From Streptococcus mitis (GTDB taxonomy: Bacteria; Bacillota; Bacilli; Lactobacillales; Streptococcaceae), in contig NZ_CP047883.1 in NCBI RefSeq assembly GCF_013305725.1, positions 1,343,001 to 1,407,000 of the forward strand: a stretch of DNA of 64,000 nt, read 5' to 3'. The number at the start of each line of letters is the position of its first letter. Positions within the stretch are counted from its first letter, which is position 1. Under the pieces are notes generated by a model. The model was not told the DNA's origin. It saw nothing but the letters and a program-made list of their open reading frames with translations, and did not search any database. Position numbers and translations under genes: made by a program. This document shows, in pieces, positions 17,416 through 27,808 of the stretch.

Positions 17416-18495
17416 TTAGTTTGATTGTTTAAATGCTTCCATCATCTCGATAAACTCGTCAAATAGGTAGCTTGCGTCGTGTGGACCAGGGGCTGCGTCT
17501 GGGTGGTATTGAACAGAGAAAGCAGGTTGGTATCTGTGACGCACACCTTCAACTGACTTGTCATTGATTTCTTCATGGGTAATAATCAAGTGCTCTGGCA
17601 AATCCTCACGGCTAACTGCATAACCATGGTTTTGACTTGTAAAATCCACACGGCCTGTAGCAATTTCGCGTACCGCATGGTTGAATCCACGGTGTCCAAA
17701 TTTCATCTTGTAGGTCTTAGCACCATTTGCCATTGCAAAGAGTTGATGCCCCATACAAATACCAAAGATTGGAATTTTTCCTTGCACACCACGAATCATA
17801 TCCAGTGCTTGTGGAACGTCTTCTGGGTTACCTGGACCATTTGACAACATAACTCCGTCAGGATTGAGATGGAGAATTTCTTCTGCCGTTGTCGAATAAG
17901 GAACAACCGTCACGTTACAATTACGCTTAGAGAGTTCACGTAAGATTGAGTGCTTGAGACCAAAGTCAACTAAGACAACACTCAAACCAACTCCTGGAGC
18001 TGGATATGAAGTTTTAGTAGAAACCTGCTTGATATTGTCTGTCGGCAAGACTGTCGCTTGGAGCTGATCCGTCACATGGTCCATGCTGTCCCCAACGTGA
18101 GTCAAGGTTGCACGCATGGTACCATGCTTACGGATAATCTTAGTAAGGGCACGCGTATCAATCCCTGAAATACCAGGAATTTTCTTGGCTTTCAAAAATT
18201 CATCTAGCGTCATTTGGTTACGCCAGTTGCTAGCTCTACGTGCCTCTTCGAAAACAACGACTCCCTTACAAGTTGGAATAATGGATTCGTAATCATCACG
18301 GTTGATTCCATAATTTCCCACCAAAGGATAAGTAAAGGTCAAGATTTGTCCATTATAAGACTGGTCTGTAATGGATTCTTGGTAGCCGGTCATCCCTGTG
18401 TTAAAGACGATTTCGCCTGTTACATCAATATCTGCTCCGAAGGCCTTACCTTCAAAAACTGTGCCATCTTCTAATACTAGAAGTCTTTTTGTCAT
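17416..18495 (-). CDS. carA: Carbamoyl-phosphate synthase small (glutaminase) subunit
   Basis: 359 residues. The class I glutamine amidotransferase domain fills the C-terminal half with the nucleophile elbow [12 protein letters not shown] and the [10 protein letters not shown] region that supplies the catalytic histidine. It passes ammonia from glutamine to CarB. It follows pyrB after a 49-nt gap that folds into a GACGC/GCGTC hairpin. Confidence 0.98.
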   Translation of the reverse strand: MTKRLLVLEDGTVFEGKAFGADIDVTGEIVFNTGMTGYQESITDQSYNGQILTFTYPLVGNYGINRDDYESIIPTCKGVVVFEEARRASNWRNQMTLDEFLKAKKIPGISGIDTRALTKIIRKHGTMRATLTHVGDSMDHVTDQLQATVLPTDNIKQVSTKTSYPAPGVGLSVVLVDFGLKHSILRELSKRNCNVTVVPYSTTAEEILHLNPDGVMLSNGPGNPEDVPQALDMIRGVQGKIPIFGICMGHQLFAMANGAKTYKMKFGHRGFNHAVREIATGRVDFTSQNHGYAVSREDLPEHLIITHEEINDKSVEGVRHRYQPAFSVQYHPDAAPGPHDASYLFDEFIEMMEAFKQSN

Positions 18496-18544
18496 ATTTT
18501 CACCTCTCGTGGACGCTCACTGGCGTCTTTTAACGTCTTGTGTT

Positions 18545-19468
18545 TTAGTTGGCGTTTCTACTCGCCAATACGGATTCTAAAATTGCCATTCGAACAAAGA
18601 CACCGTTGGTCATTTGTTGGACAATGCGTGATTTTGGTGCTTCAACCAAGTGATCTGCGATTTCTACATCACGGTTGACTGGAGCTGGGTGCATAAGGAT
18701 TGCTGTTTCTTTCAAACGGTCATAACGTTCTTGAGTCAAGCCATGTTGGGCATGGTAGTCTTCTTTTGAAAAGACAGCTCCACTATCATGGCGTTCATGT
18801 TGCACACGGAGAAACATCATGACATCCACCTGATCAATGATTTCATCAATAGTTACAAACTGTCCATAGTCTGCAAACTCTTGACTTCTCCATTCCTCAG
18901 GTCCAGCAAAGTAAAGTTCAGCTCCCAAGCGTTTCAAAATCTGCATATTGGATTTAGCAACGCGTGAGTGGTCCAAGTCACCTGCAATAGCAACCTTAAG
19001 ACCCTCAAAGTGACCAAATTCCTCATAAATAGTCATCAAATCAAGCAAGCTCTGGCTAGGGTGTTGGCCCGAACCATCTCCACCATTGATGATGGAAGTC
19101 GTAATCGTGGGACTAGCAATCAACTCTCTGTAGTAGTCAACCTCTGGGTGGCGAATCACACAGACATCCACTCCTAGTGCAGATAGGGTCAGGATAGTAT
19201 CATAAAGTGTTTCACCCTTATTGACCGAACTAGTCTTCACATCAAAGTCAAGTCGTTCCAATCCCAGTTTAATTTCTGCCACTTCAAAGGACTTATGCGT
19301 CCGTGTAGAATCCTCAAAGAAAAGATTGGAAACAATCGGATGGTCCTCGTAGGGAAGCTGAGCTCCATTTTTAAACTCAATTCCTCGCTTGATCAATTTC
19401 ATCACTTGATCGACAGTGAGATCTTCCATGGACACCACATGGTTCAATGCTTGTTGATTTTCTGACAT
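18545..19468 (-). CDS. pyrB: Aspartate carbamoyltransferase catalytic subunit
   Basis: 307 residues with the carbamoyl-phosphate signature [14 protein letters not shown] near residue 50 and the [11 protein letters not shown] loop. It joins carbamoyl phosphate and aspartate, the first committed step of pyrimidine synthesis, using the carbamoyl phosphate made by CarAB encoded next to it. No regulatory PyrI chain is present, as usual in Firmicutes. It follows pyrR after 18 nt. Confidence 0.98.
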   Translation of the reverse strand: MSENQQALNHVVSMEDLTVDQVMKLIKRGIEFKNGAQLPYEDHPIVSNLFFEDSTRTHKSFEVAEIKLGLERLDFDVKTSSVNKGETLYDTILTLSALGVDVCVIRHPEVDYYRELIASPTITTSIINGGDGSGQHPSQSLLDLMTIYEEFGHFEGLKVAIAGDLDHSRVAKSNMQILKRLGAELYFAGPEEWRSQEFADYGQFVTIDEIIDQVDVMMFLRVQHERHDSGAVFSKEDYHAQHGLTQERYDRLKETAILMHPAPVNRDVEIADHLVEAPKSRIVQQMTNGVFVRMAILESVLASRNAN

Positions 19469-19486
19469 GGCTACTCCTTTAGCTTT

Positions 19487-20160
<674 letters not shown>

Positions 20161-20166
20161 TCAATT

Positions 20167-20195
20167 ACTATAGCACAAAGCATGCTTAAAATCAA
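20167..20195 (-). promoter_or_regulatory. Promoter of the pyr operon
   Basis: TTGATT at 20190-20195 and TATAGT at 20167-20172, spaced 17 bp, directed toward pyrR and placed just ahead of the attenuator. Confidence 0.75.
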
Positions 20196-20218
20196 GCAAA
20201 AACTTTCGATGTTTCATC

Positions 20219-20848
20219 TTACAAATTGCTAAAATCATATAATTGTGGGTACTGGTCACACTCTGGATTTTTAGGGTGACAGATGGCTCTTCCAAAATAA
20301 ATCATGGCCTGATGGGCTGCTAACCACTTCTCAGGTGGCAAGATATCCATGACCCGCTTTTCCACCTCAAGTGGTGTCGCTGATTTTTTGACAATATCGT
20401 GGTGCTTACAAATACGCTCCACATGGGTATCGACCGCAAAGGCTGGAATCCCAAATCCCACACTCATGACAACATTGGCTGTCTTGCGACCAACACCTGC
20501 CAGACTTTCCAATTCCTCACGTGTCTGAGGAACTTGACCATCAAAATCATCTAATAGTTGTTGGGCACATTTTTTAAGGAATTTAGCTTTATTCCGATAC
20601 AATCCCAAACGAGAAATGTGTGAAGCAATCTCATTCTCTGTCGCCACAGACATGGCTTGGGGCGTTGGAAAGGCAGCAAAGAGACCTGGTGTGGCCTTAT
20701 TTACCGCTGCATCCGTCGTCTGGGCTGACAACATGACCGCAACCAAGAGTTCAAAATGATTGGTAAAATCAAGACTGGGCTTGGCATCTGGAAAAAGAGC
20801 AATGATTTCTTCTAGCACCTTCCGTGCTCGTTTTTTTGACAAGACCAT
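20219..20848 (-). CDS. nth: Endonuclease III, DNA glycosylase/AP lyase
   Basis: 209 residues with the helix-hairpin-helix LESLAGVGRKTANVV (catalytic lysine) and the catalytic aspartate in FAVDTHVERICKHH. It excises oxidised pyrimidines. The C-terminal iron-sulfur loop, normally C-x6-C-x2-C-x5-C, is reduced: only the first two cysteines are visible in CHPKNPECDQYPQL, so the 4Fe-4S cluster is probably absent. It overlaps yceD upstream by one base. Confidence 0.95.
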   Translation of the reverse strand: MVLSKKRARKVLEEIIALFPDAKPSLDFTNHFELLVAVMLSAQTTDAAVNKATPGLFAAFPTPQAMSVATENEIASHISRLGLYRNKAKFLKKCAQQLLDDFDGQVPQTREELESLAGVGRKTANVVMSVGFGIPAFAVDTHVERICKHHDIVKKSATPLEVEKRVMDILPPEKWLAAHQAMIYFGRAICHPKNPECDQYPQLYDFSNL

Positions 20849-21390
20849 TATTCGTCTCCGTCAAATAGTCCTTGCAAGCCAGCAAAAGGACTGTTTTCTT
20901 CTTTCTTGACTGCTTGTTGAGCTTGGTATTCTTCCTCAGTCATGATTTGCCAGTCATTTCCTGACACAAATCCTTGACCAGCCTCTTCTTCAGCCGTCAA
21001 GACCTTAATAGGAATATTTAGTAGGATATTGTCTGATACGCTCTCAGCAAGGTCAAGTTCTCCATTTTCGATAGGCAAGACCAAATCATCGTCTAAAACT
21101 TCCTGATCTAGTTGGTTAGTTGCGCCTTCCATGAAAACTTCCGTTACTGGATAAGATTCAACTAACTCAACTGGCTCCATACTGCGACTTGAAGCAAGAA
21201 CAATGGTATAAGATAGTTGATAGTCTAAGAAATACATACGGTCTTCGTACTGTACTTTTCCAACTGCAAGGATATCTTTTACATCTAAAATTTCTTGATT
21301 ACGTGCACGCAGGTCTGCGGCTAGGTCTAACGTTTGTTCAAAATGCAAGCCTTCAGGTTGCTTACGAATTTCTTGAATATTTAATTTCAT
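20848..21390 (-). CDS. YceD/DUF177 family protein
   Basis: 180 acidic residues beginning MKLNIQEIRKQPEGLHFEQTLDL, with an NQLDQEVLDDDLVLPIENG segment and a C-terminal SPFAGLQGLF motif typical of DUF177. Members are often next to rpmF and have been linked to 23S rRNA processing in other bacteria, but the function here is unproven. No membrane segment or signal peptide is seen. It is likely cotranscribed with nth, which overlaps its stop. Confidence 0.85.
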   Translation of the reverse strand: MKLNIQEIRKQPEGLHFEQTLDLAADLRARNQEILDVKDILAVGKVQYEDRMYFLDYQLSYTIVLASSRSMEPVELVESYPVTEVFMEGATNQLDQEVLDDDLVLPIENGELDLAESVSDNILLNIPIKVLTAEEEAGQGFVSGNDWQIMTEEEYQAQQAVKKEENSPFAGLQGLFDGDE

Positions 21391-21557
21391 ACTTCCTCCA
21401 TAAAGATTTACTCTCTTGATTATACCACGAAAAGGCTACAAATCAGCCCACCAAACTTTATAATTAAAATTCATTTTTTAACATATTTACTATGACATTT
21501 TTGTTTTTTAGTGCTATACTATAGGCAATAATACATCAGAGCAAGGAGGATGCTCAC

Positions 21558-21887
21558 ATGGAAAACAAAGAACTCATTGCTAATGCAACCCAACTCCTAT
21601 CCGAGTTAAATAAAAGTTTCCAAAGCTGCAAACAGGGTACGGCAGATGATATTCGACTGCAAGAGCTGCTAAATACTACTCTGCAAGAGCTCAAAAAAGC
21701 GGAAAAGTTGAACAACAGTATCTTAATCGATCTTGAGAAATTTTACCAACGTACCAGTCTTCTGATAGGCCTCGGTAGCCTAAAACTCAACGATCAAGCA
21801 CGCACTGCTTGGCGAAACTATGACAAGTTCCATTACGAGCATGTCAAACACGTACTAACTCTTTATGGACCTGTTTTCGGATTTTAG
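21558..21887 (+). CDS. Small helical protein, bacteriocin-immunity-like
   Basis: 109 residues, predicted almost wholly helical and without a signal peptide or membrane segment. Size, helix pattern and the ending KHVLTLYGPVFGF resemble small cytosolic bacteriocin-immunity proteins (enterocin A immunity type) common in streptococci, but no bacteriocin gene lies nearby. It has its own promoter (ATGACA - 17 - TATACT) and a GGAGG ribosome-binding site. Treat the immunity role as a guess from family resemblance. Confidence 0.5.
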   Translation: MENKELIANATQLLSELNKSFQSCKQGTADDIRLQELLNTTLQELKKAEKLNNSILIDLEKFYQRTSLLIGLGSLKLNDQARTAWRNYDKFHYEHVKHVLTLYGPVFGF

Positions 21888-21910
21888 AGATTAGAATTGT
21901 CGGTTTTCTG

Positions 21911-22215
21911 TTGACAAAATATCCTGAAAGGTATAGTATAGAGATACTAATACTCGGAGGTAAGGGAGACATGAACAACTAAGTCTATCAAATAAAGAAC
22001 CTTTATTTAGTAGATCTTGTTTTTGTCTCTTTTTGTGTGCTCTTTTTGTACTAGATTTTCTAGTACTTTATCATCTATGAAAATCAAAAAACTAGAAAGC
22101 TATGCTCCTCTTGGGTTGGGTTAGGCAACTCCAAGCTAGTTTGACGAGTTTTTCAACGAGGATAATAGAGTTTTGACAGTGACTTTGGGCTCTACTAGAT
22201 AAAGTAGAGCTTTTT
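21911..22215 (+). promoter_or_regulatory. Promoter and putative attenuator leader of the ABC-F gene
   Basis: A consensus promoter (TTGACA 21911-21916, 17 bp, TAGTAT 21934-21939) is followed by a 300-nt untranslated leader. The leader holds a 3-codon upstream ORF (21971), a perfect hairpin AAATAAAG/CTTTATTT (21990-22008), a second GTACTAGA/TCTAGTAC (22048-22066), and an intrinsic terminator GCTCTACT/AGTAGAGC plus TTTTT (22189-22215) just before the ribosome-binding site. TACTTTATC (22064-22072) is complementary to GATAAAGTA (22198-22206) inside the terminator, offering an antiterminator pairing. The stretch 22076-22170 also looks like a decayed BOX repeat. Confidence 0.7.
21971..21982 (+). CDS. 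Upstream micro-ORF in the ABC-F leader
   Basis: ATG followed by two asparagine codons and TAA, with GGAGG 10 nt and GGGAGA directly upstream. Very short leader ORFs on which ribosomes stall are a known way to control antibiotic-target-protection ABC-F genes. Whether this one is translated is not known. Confidence 0.4.
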   Translation: MNN

Positions 22216-22251
22216 GTTATGCACTATCGACATTCTAGAAAGGGCAACAAT

Positions 22252-23778
22252 ATGATAAAAATCAATCATCTAACCATCACTCAAAACAAAGATCTACGAG
22301 ATCTTGTATCTGACCTAACCATGACTATCCAAGACGGGGAAAAAGTTGCTATTATTGGTGAAGAAGGAAATGGCAAATCAACCTTGCTTAAAACTTTAAT
22401 GGGGGAAGCTTTGCCTGATTTCACTATCAGGGGAGACATTCAGTATGATTATCAGTCACTGGCCTATATTCCTCAAAAACTTCCCGAGGAGCTGAAAAAG
22501 AAAACTCTACACGACTACTTCTTTTTAGATTCTCTTGATTTAGACTACAGTATCCTCTATCGTTTGGCTGAGGAATTGCATTTTGATGGCGATCGCTTCG
22601 CTAGCAACCAAGAGATTGGCAGTCTATCAGGGGGCGAAGCTTTGAAAATTCAGCTCATCCATGAGTTAGCCAAACCCTTTGAGATTCTATTTTTAGATGA
22701 ACCTTCAAATGACCTAGACCTTGAGACGGTTGATTGGCTAAAAAGACAGATACAAAAGATGAGGCAAACCGTTATTTTCATTTCCCATGATGAAGACTTT
22801 CTTTCTGAAACGGCTGATACTATTGTCCACTTGCGACTGTTCAAGCACCGTAAAGAAGCGGAAACACTAGTAGAGCATTTAGACTATGATTGCTATAGTG
22901 AGCAGAGAAAGGCTAATTTTGCCAAACAAAGCAAGCAAGCTGCTAACGACCAAAGAGCCTACGATAAAACCATGGAAAAACATCGACGAGTCAAGCAAAA
23001 TGTAGAAACTGCGCTTCGAGCTACTAAAGACAGTACTGCCGGTCGCCTATTGGCTAAAAAGATGAAAACTGTCCTCTCACAAGAAAAACGCTACGAAAAA
23101 GCAGCTCAGTCCATGACACAAAAGCCACTTGAAGAAGAACAAATCCAACTTTTCTTCTCGGACATCCAACCATTACCGACTTCTAAAGTCTTAATCCAGC
23201 TGGAAAAGGAAAGTTTGTCCATTAGAGAGCGTGTTTTAGCGCAAGAACTACAACTAACTGTCCGTGGCCAAGAAAAAATCGGTATCATTGGGCCAAATGG
23301 TATTGGAAAATCGACTCTGCTAGCCAAATTACAGCAACTTCTGAATGATAAAAGAGAGATTTCCCTTGGTTTTATGCCACAAGATTACCACAAAAAACTG
23401 CAATTGGATTTATCACCAATAGCCTACCTCAGCAAAACTGGAGAAAAAGAGGAACTACAGAAAATCCAATCTCACTTAGCCAGTCTCAATTTCAGTTATC
23501 CAGAAATGCAGCATCAAATTCGCTCCTTATCTGGCGGACAACAGGGAAAACTCCTGCTTTTGGATTTAGTCTTGCGCAAACCAAACTTTCTCCTGCTGGA
23601 TGAACCAACACGAAACTTTTCACCCACTTCTCAACCCGAAATTAGAAAACTCTTTGCCACTTATCCAGGCGGTCTCATCACTGTTTCGCATGACAGGCGT
23701 TTCTTAAAAGATGTCTGTTCAATCATCTATCGCTTAACAGAACACGGTCTGGAGGTAGTTAATTTAGACGATTTATAA
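22252..23778 (+). CDS. ABC-F ATPase, possible antibiotic target-protection protein
   Basis: 508 residues from the ATG at 22252 (AAAGGG upstream). There are two ABC domains in one chain with no membrane segments. Domain 1 has Walker A GEEGNGKSTLL, signature LSGGEA and Walker B FLDEPSND. A linker follows at about residues 195-290. Domain 2 has GPNGIGKSTLL, LSGGQQ and LDEPTRNFSPTSQPEI. The RNFSP wording after the second Walker B is the one I associate with Lsa/OptrA-like resistance ABC-F proteins. It binds ribosomes and may protect against antibiotics. Spectrum is unknown. Confidence 0.85.
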   Translation: MIKINHLTITQNKDLRDLVSDLTMTIQDGEKVAIIGEEGNGKSTLLKTLMGEALPDFTIRGDIQYDYQSLAYIPQKLPEELKKKTLHDYFFLDSLDLDYSILYRLAEELHFDGDRFASNQEIGSLSGGEALKIQLIHELAKPFEILFLDEPSNDLDLETVDWLKRQIQKMRQTVIFISHDEDFLSETADTIVHLRLFKHRKEAETLVEHLDYDCYSEQRKANFAKQSKQAANDQRAYDKTMEKHRRVKQNVETALRATKDSTAGRLLAKKMKTVLSQEKRYEKAAQSMTQKPLEEEQIQLFFSDIQPLPTSKVLIQLEKESLSIRERVLAQELQLTVRGQEKIGIIGPNGIGKSTLLAKLQQLLNDKREISLGFMPQDYHKKLQLDLSPIAYLSKTGEKEELQKIQSHLASLNFSYPEMQHQIRSLSGGQQGKLLLLDLVLRKPNFLLLDEPTRNFSPTSQPEIRKLFATYPGGLITVSHDRRFLKDVCSIIYRLTEHGLEVVNLDDL

Positions 23779-23849
23779 ATTTGCAACATAGCAGATAGAT
23801 GGTGCAAAAACACAATTTTAGGAGAAAAAGAAGTAAATCTTCCCATAAT

Positions 23850-23896
23850 AAAACGCATAATATCAAGTTTTTTGCACACCTGATATTATGCGTTTT
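23850..23896. terminator. Bidirectional terminator between ABC-F gene and htpX
   Basis: A 16-bp perfect stem with arms AAAACGCATAATATCA and TGATATTATGCGTTTT and a 15-nt loop, with A and T runs on both sides. It serves the convergent genes. Confidence 0.9.
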
Positions 23897-23929
23897 TCAG
23901 ATTTTAAAGACTTTTTCCCAGCCTTCATT

Positions 23930-24829
23930 TTACATATGTTTTAAACGTTCAATCCGTTCTGAGATAGGTGGGTGGGTATAAAAGAGTTTTTGGAACCCTC
24001 CACCTTTCTTAGGATCATTGATATAAAGTGCACTGCTGGCATCATCGACAGGACGACTCATCGGTTTACTATTATCCAACTTACGTAGAGCATTAATCAT
24101 CCCTTGAGGATTGCGGGTCAACTCGACACTGGAAGCATCAGCTAGAAATTCCCTCTGACGAGAAATAGCTAGTTGCACCAATGTTGCAGCGAGAGGTGCC
24201 AGCACAATTGCAAGTAGGGAAACCACTAGCATAATGATTTCTAAGCCATTTCCATCTCGGTCATCATCACTTCGTCTGCGACCTGCTCCACCCCACCACA
24301 TCATACGACCTGCCATACTAGAAAGCATGGTGATAGCACTAGCAAGGGCGACAGCAATAGTTGAAATGCGGATATCGTAGTTACGAATATGACTGACTTC
24401 ATGTCCCATAACAGCTTCTAGTTCTTCACGATTCATGATAGCTAGGAGACCTGACGTCGCAGCAACCGCCGCATTTTGGGGGTTAGAACCTGTCGCAAAG
24501 GCATTTAAGGCTGGATCATCAATGATGAAAACACGTGGCATAGGAATCTGAGCCACCATAGCCATATCTTCTACTACATGGTAGAGGTCTGGTGCCGTTT
24601 GTTCATCCACCTCACGCGCTCCATTCATGGACATGACAATCTCTGTCGATTGAAAAATCATGGACAAGGCATAGATAAAGCCGATAATCAGTGCGATAAC
24701 CAAACCACCAATCCCAGACCGCATAAAGAGGTAACCAACCGCATAGCCAACAAGAGCTAAGAGTAGGAAAAATACCAGCAACAAAATCCAGGTTTTTCGT
24801 TTATTGCTTGCAATTTGATCAAACAACAT
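23930..24829 (-). CDS. htpX: HtpX, membrane zinc metalloprotease
   Basis: 299 residues from the ATG at 24829, two bases after the lemA stop. A GTG three codons earlier would overlap lemA and is less likely. Two N-terminal membrane helices are followed by the zinc motif [10 protein letters not shown] (HExxH), further helices after residue 150, and the third ligand region [12 protein letters not shown]. It takes part in membrane-protein quality control with the active site in the cytosol. It is paired with lemA, as in other streptococci. Confidence 0.96.
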   Translation of the reverse strand: MLFDQIASNKRKTWILLLVFFLLLALVGYAVGYLFMRSGIGGLVIALIIGFIYALSMIFQSTEIVMSMNGAREVDEQTAPDLYHVVEDMAMVAQIPMPRVFIIDDPALNAFATGSNPQNAAVAATSGLLAIMNREELEAVMGHEVSHIRNYDIRISTIAVALASAITMLSSMAGRMMWWGGAGRRRSDDDRDGNGLEIIMLVVSLLAIVLAPLAATLVQLAISRQREFLADASSVELTRNPQGMINALRKLDNSKPMSRPVDDASSALYINDPKKGGGFQKLFYTHPPISERIERLKHM

Positions 24830-24830
24830 C

Positions 24831-25391
24831 TTAGTCACCTAAACCGCTAAAATCAACTTTAGGAACTGCCTTTTCCTCTTCTGGTGTTTGAAGGAAATCT
24901 GCTGCTTTAAATCCAAACATCCCAGCGATAATATTGCTTGGGAAAGTTTCTAATTTTACATTGTAGTTGCTGACAACACTGTTGTAAAGTTGACGAGAGT
25001 AAGAAATTTTATTTTCTGTGTTTGTCAACTCCTCTTGCAATTTAACAAAGTTTGCACTAGCTTTCAAATCTGGATAGCTTTCTGCAACTGCAAAAATACC
25101 TGAAACCTGACGAGTGAGGGCATCACTAGCTTTCATAGCTTCTGCTGGTGAAGTCGCTGCTGCCACTTGATTACGCAGTTCTGCCACCTTTTCAAGGGTA
25201 GAACCTTCATATTTGGCATAACCTTTTACAGTTTCAATCAAGTTTGGCAAGAGGTCATTTCGACGTTTCAACTGAACATCAATCTGACTCCAAGCCTCCT
25301 TTGTTTGCATACGATTCTTAACCAAACCGTTATAGCTAACAATCACAAAAATAACAACAAGAGCCAAAACTCCAAGAATAATCCAAGTCAT
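24831..25391 (-). CDS. lemA: LemA family membrane protein
   Basis: 186 residues: one N-terminal membrane helix ([20 protein letters not shown]) followed by a long antiparallel helical bundle with [17 protein letters not shown] and a YNSVVSNYN segment, both hallmarks of LemA. The N-terminus is outside and the helices are coiled-coil-like. Function is unclear. Constant pairing with htpX suggests a shared role at the membrane. Confidence 0.93.
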   Translation of the reverse strand: MTWIILGVLALVVIFVIVSYNGLVKNRMQTKEAWSQIDVQLKRRNDLLPNLIETVKGYAKYEGSTLEKVAELRNQVAAATSPAEAMKASDALTRQVSGIFAVAESYPDLKASANFVKLQEELTNTENKISYSRQLYNSVVSNYNVKLETFPSNIIAGMFGFKAADFLQTPEEEKAVPKVDFSGLGD

Positions 25392-25484
25392 GATATAAGT
25401 CCTTTCTGCTTTTAGATTAGTACCAGTATATCAAATTTTTAATGATTGTGGTAAAATAAGATGATACTAAAGAAGGAAAAAACT

Positions 25485-26198
25485 ATGAAACCAGAAACAT
25501 TTTACAACTTGCTTGCCGAGCAAAATCTTTCACTTTCGGACCAGCAAAAAAAACAATTTGAACGTTATTTTGAACTCTTGGTCGAGTGGAATGAGAAAAT
25601 TAATTTGACGGCTATTACAGATAAGGAAGAAGTTTATCTCAAACATTTTTATGATTCAATTGCACCCATTCTGCAAGACTTGATTCCCAATGAAACTATC
25701 AAACTGCTTGATATCGGGGCCGGGGCAGGATTTCCTAGTCTACCAATGAAAATCCTCTATCCTCAGTTAGATGTGACCATCATTGATTCTCTCAACAAGC
25801 GCATCAACTTCCTCCAACTTTTGGCTCAAGAACTGGATTTGGACGGTGTTCATTTCTACCATGGACGTGCCGAAGACTTGGCACAAGACAAAAACTTCCG
25901 TGCTCAATATGATTTTGTAACAGCTCGTGCGGTTGCCCGTATGCAAGTCCTATCTGAATTAACTATTCCCTACCTTAAAGTTGGCGGAAAACTATTGGCA
26001 CTCAAGGCCAGCAATGCGCCTGAGGAGTTATTAGAAGCTAAGAATGCCCTCAACCTCCTTTTTAGTAAAGTAGAAGACAATCTCAGCTACGACCTACCAA
26101 ATGGAGATCCGCGTTACATCACAGTGGTGGAAAAGAAAAAAGAAACGCCAAATAAATATCCAAGAAAGGCTGGCATGCCCAACAAACGCCCGCTTTAA
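25485..26198 (+). CDS. rsmG: 16S rRNA m7G527 methyltransferase RsmG (GidB)
   Basis: 237 residues from the ATG at 25485, with AAGGA upstream; the open frame starts eight codons earlier without need. The SAM-binding motif I is [17 protein letters not shown], preceded by [19 protein letters not shown], the family signature. It methylates G527 of 16S rRNA. Loss gives low-level streptomycin resistance in other bacteria. It is transcribed divergently from lemA. Confidence 0.96.
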   Translation: MKPETFYNLLAEQNLSLSDQQKKQFERYFELLVEWNEKINLTAITDKEEVYLKHFYDSIAPILQDLIPNETIKLLDIGAGAGFPSLPMKILYPQLDVTIIDSLNKRINFLQLLAQELDLDGVHFYHGRAEDLAQDKNFRAQYDFVTARAVARMQVLSELTIPYLKVGGKLLALKASNAPEELLEAKNALNLLFSKVEDNLSYDLPNGDPRYITVVEKKKETPNKYPRKAGMPNKRPL

Positions 26199-26217
26199 AT
26201 TTTTTAGTAAAAAAATA

Positions 26218-26380
26218 TTTACAAAGTTCGTAATTTCTGCTATACTATCACAAGCAAAGGTTTTTAATGTCATCCCGTGAGGTGACGAAGACGCAGAAAT
26301 ATTTAAAACTCTTTAAAGTCTAGATTTTAGAGAAGTCTTACTCTGAGGGCCTATTGCTGTAAAATAATGGGCTCTTTTTT
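26218..26380 (+). promoter_or_regulatory. Promoter and PyrR attenuator of the uracil permease gene
   Basis: Promoter TTTACA (26218-26223), 17 bp, TATACT (26241-26246). The stem GTCA/TGAC at 26269-26286 encloses the same CCCGTGAGG loop seen before pyrR, and an imperfect terminator stem (26345-26375) runs into TTTTTT before the gene. This places uracil import under the same PyrR control as de novo synthesis. Confidence 0.88.
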
Positions 26381-26402
26381 GATGCCCAAAAGTGAGGTTT
26401 AT

Positions 26403-27686
26403 ATGAAACAAGAATCAACTGTTGATTTGTTACTAGACGTTGACCAACGTCCTTCGGCTGGAAAAGGTATCTTACTCAGCTTCCAACACGTTTTCGCCAT
26501 GTTTGGTGCGACAATCCTGGTTCCACTTATTTTGGGAATGCCTGTATCTGTTGCCCTTTTTGCTTCAGGTGTTGGTACACTGATTTACATGATTTCAACT
26601 GGCTTTAAAGTTCCAGTTTATCTAGGTTCTTCATTTGCATTTATCACAGCAATGTCACTTGCTATGAAAGAAATGGGTGGTGATGTATCTGCTGCTCAAA
26701 CAGGGGTTATCTTGACTGGTTTAGTCTATGTCCTTGTGGCTGCAAGTGTTCGTTTTGCAGGTACAAAATGGATTGATGAACTCTTGCCACCAATCATTAT
26801 CGGTCCTATGATCATTGTTATCGGTCTTGGGCTTGCAGGTTCAGCTGTTACCAATGCTGGTCTTGTAGCTGATGGAAATTGGAAAAATGCTCTTGTAGCA
26901 GTTGTTACTTTCTTGATTGCTGCCTTTATCAATACAAAAGGAAAAGGCTTCCTACGAATCATTCCATTCCTCTTTGCCATTATCGGTGGTTACCTCTTCG
27001 CACTAACTCTTGGTTTGGTTGACTTTACACCAGTTCTTAAAGCTAACTGGTTTGAAATCCCTGGTTTCTACTTGCCATTTAGCACAGGTGGTGCCTTTAA
27101 AGAATACAATCTTTACTTTGGTCCAGAAACCATCGCTATCTTGCCAATCGCTATCGTAACAATTTCTGAACATATCGGAGACCATACTGTTTTGGGTCAA
27201 ATCTGTGGACGTCAGTTCTTGAAAGAACCAGGTCTTCACCGTACTCTTCTTGGTGACGGTATCGCAACTTCAGTTTCTGCCTTCCTTGGTGGACCAGCCA
27301 ATACAACTTACGGAGAAAATACAGGGGTTATCGGTATGACTCGTATCGCTTCTGTCTCAGTTATCCGTAACGCTGCCTTCATCGCGATTGCCCTTAGCTT
27401 CCTTGGTAAATTCACTGCCTTGATTTCAACCATTCCAAATGCTGTACTTGGTGGTATGTCAATCCTTCTCTATGGAGTTATCGCCAGCAACGGTTTGAAA
27501 GTCTTGATCAAAGAACGTGTGGATTTCAGTCAAATGCGTAACCTAATCATCGCAAGTGCTATGTTGGTCCTTGGACTTGGAGGAGCTATCCTTAAACTCG
27601 GTCCAGTTACACTTTCAGGTACTGCCCTATCAGCCATGACAGGAATCATCTTGAACTTGATCTTGCCATACGAAAATAAAGACTAA
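26403..27686 (+). CDS. uraA: Uracil permease, NCS2/UraA family
   Basis: 427 residues from the ATG at 26403 with GAGG upstream. About 14 membrane segments. The NCS2 signature regions are visible as FGPETIAILPIAIVTISEHIGD (substrate-site glutamate region) and GGPANTTYGENTGVIGMT. It imports uracil by proton symport. It is often named pyrP in streptococci. The PyrR leader in front supports uracil as the substrate. Confidence 0.95.
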   Translation: MKQESTVDLLLDVDQRPSAGKGILLSFQHVFAMFGATILVPLILGMPVSVALFASGVGTLIYMISTGFKVPVYLGSSFAFITAMSLAMKEMGGDVSAAQTGVILTGLVYVLVAASVRFAGTKWIDELLPPIIIGPMIIVIGLGLAGSAVTNAGLVADGNWKNALVAVVTFLIAAFINTKGKGFLRIIPFLFAIIGGYLFALTLGLVDFTPVLKANWFEIPGFYLPFSTGGAFKEYNLYFGPETIAILPIAIVTISEHIGDHTVLGQICGRQFLKEPGLHRTLLGDGIATSVSAFLGGPANTTYGENTGVIGMTRIASVSVIRNAAFIAIALSFLGKFTALISTIPNAVLGGMSILLYGVIASNGLKVLIKERVDFSQMRNLIIASAMLVLGLGGAILKLGPVTLSGTALSAMTGIILNLILPYENKD

Positions 27687-27688
27687 TA

Positions 27689-27790
27689 GTCTTCGAAAAT
27701 CTCTTCAAACCACGTCAACGTCGCCTAGCCGTACTCAAGTACAGCCTGCGGCTAGTTTCCTAGTTTGCTCTTTGATTTTCATTGAGTATA
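27689..27790 (+). repeat. BOX element (boxA-boxC, no boxB)
   Basis: It starts AGTCTTCGAAAATCTCTTC, continues CACGTCAACGTCGCC (boxA, the reverse of the BOX-A1R primer core) and ends with TTTGATTTTCATTGAGTAT (boxC). BOX elements are dispersed intergenic repeats of pneumococcus and its relatives and can fold as RNA. The boxB module is lacking. Confidence 0.85.
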
Positions 27791-27808
27791 AGAGTCTAAA
27801 TACACTTA

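Noticed and set aside
22076..22170. A third BOX element in the ABC-F leader.
   Set aside because: Only a fragment resembling boxC (CTATGAAAATCAAA, AAACTAGAAAGC) can be recognised and no boxA core is present. At most a decayed remnant, noted in the leader entry.
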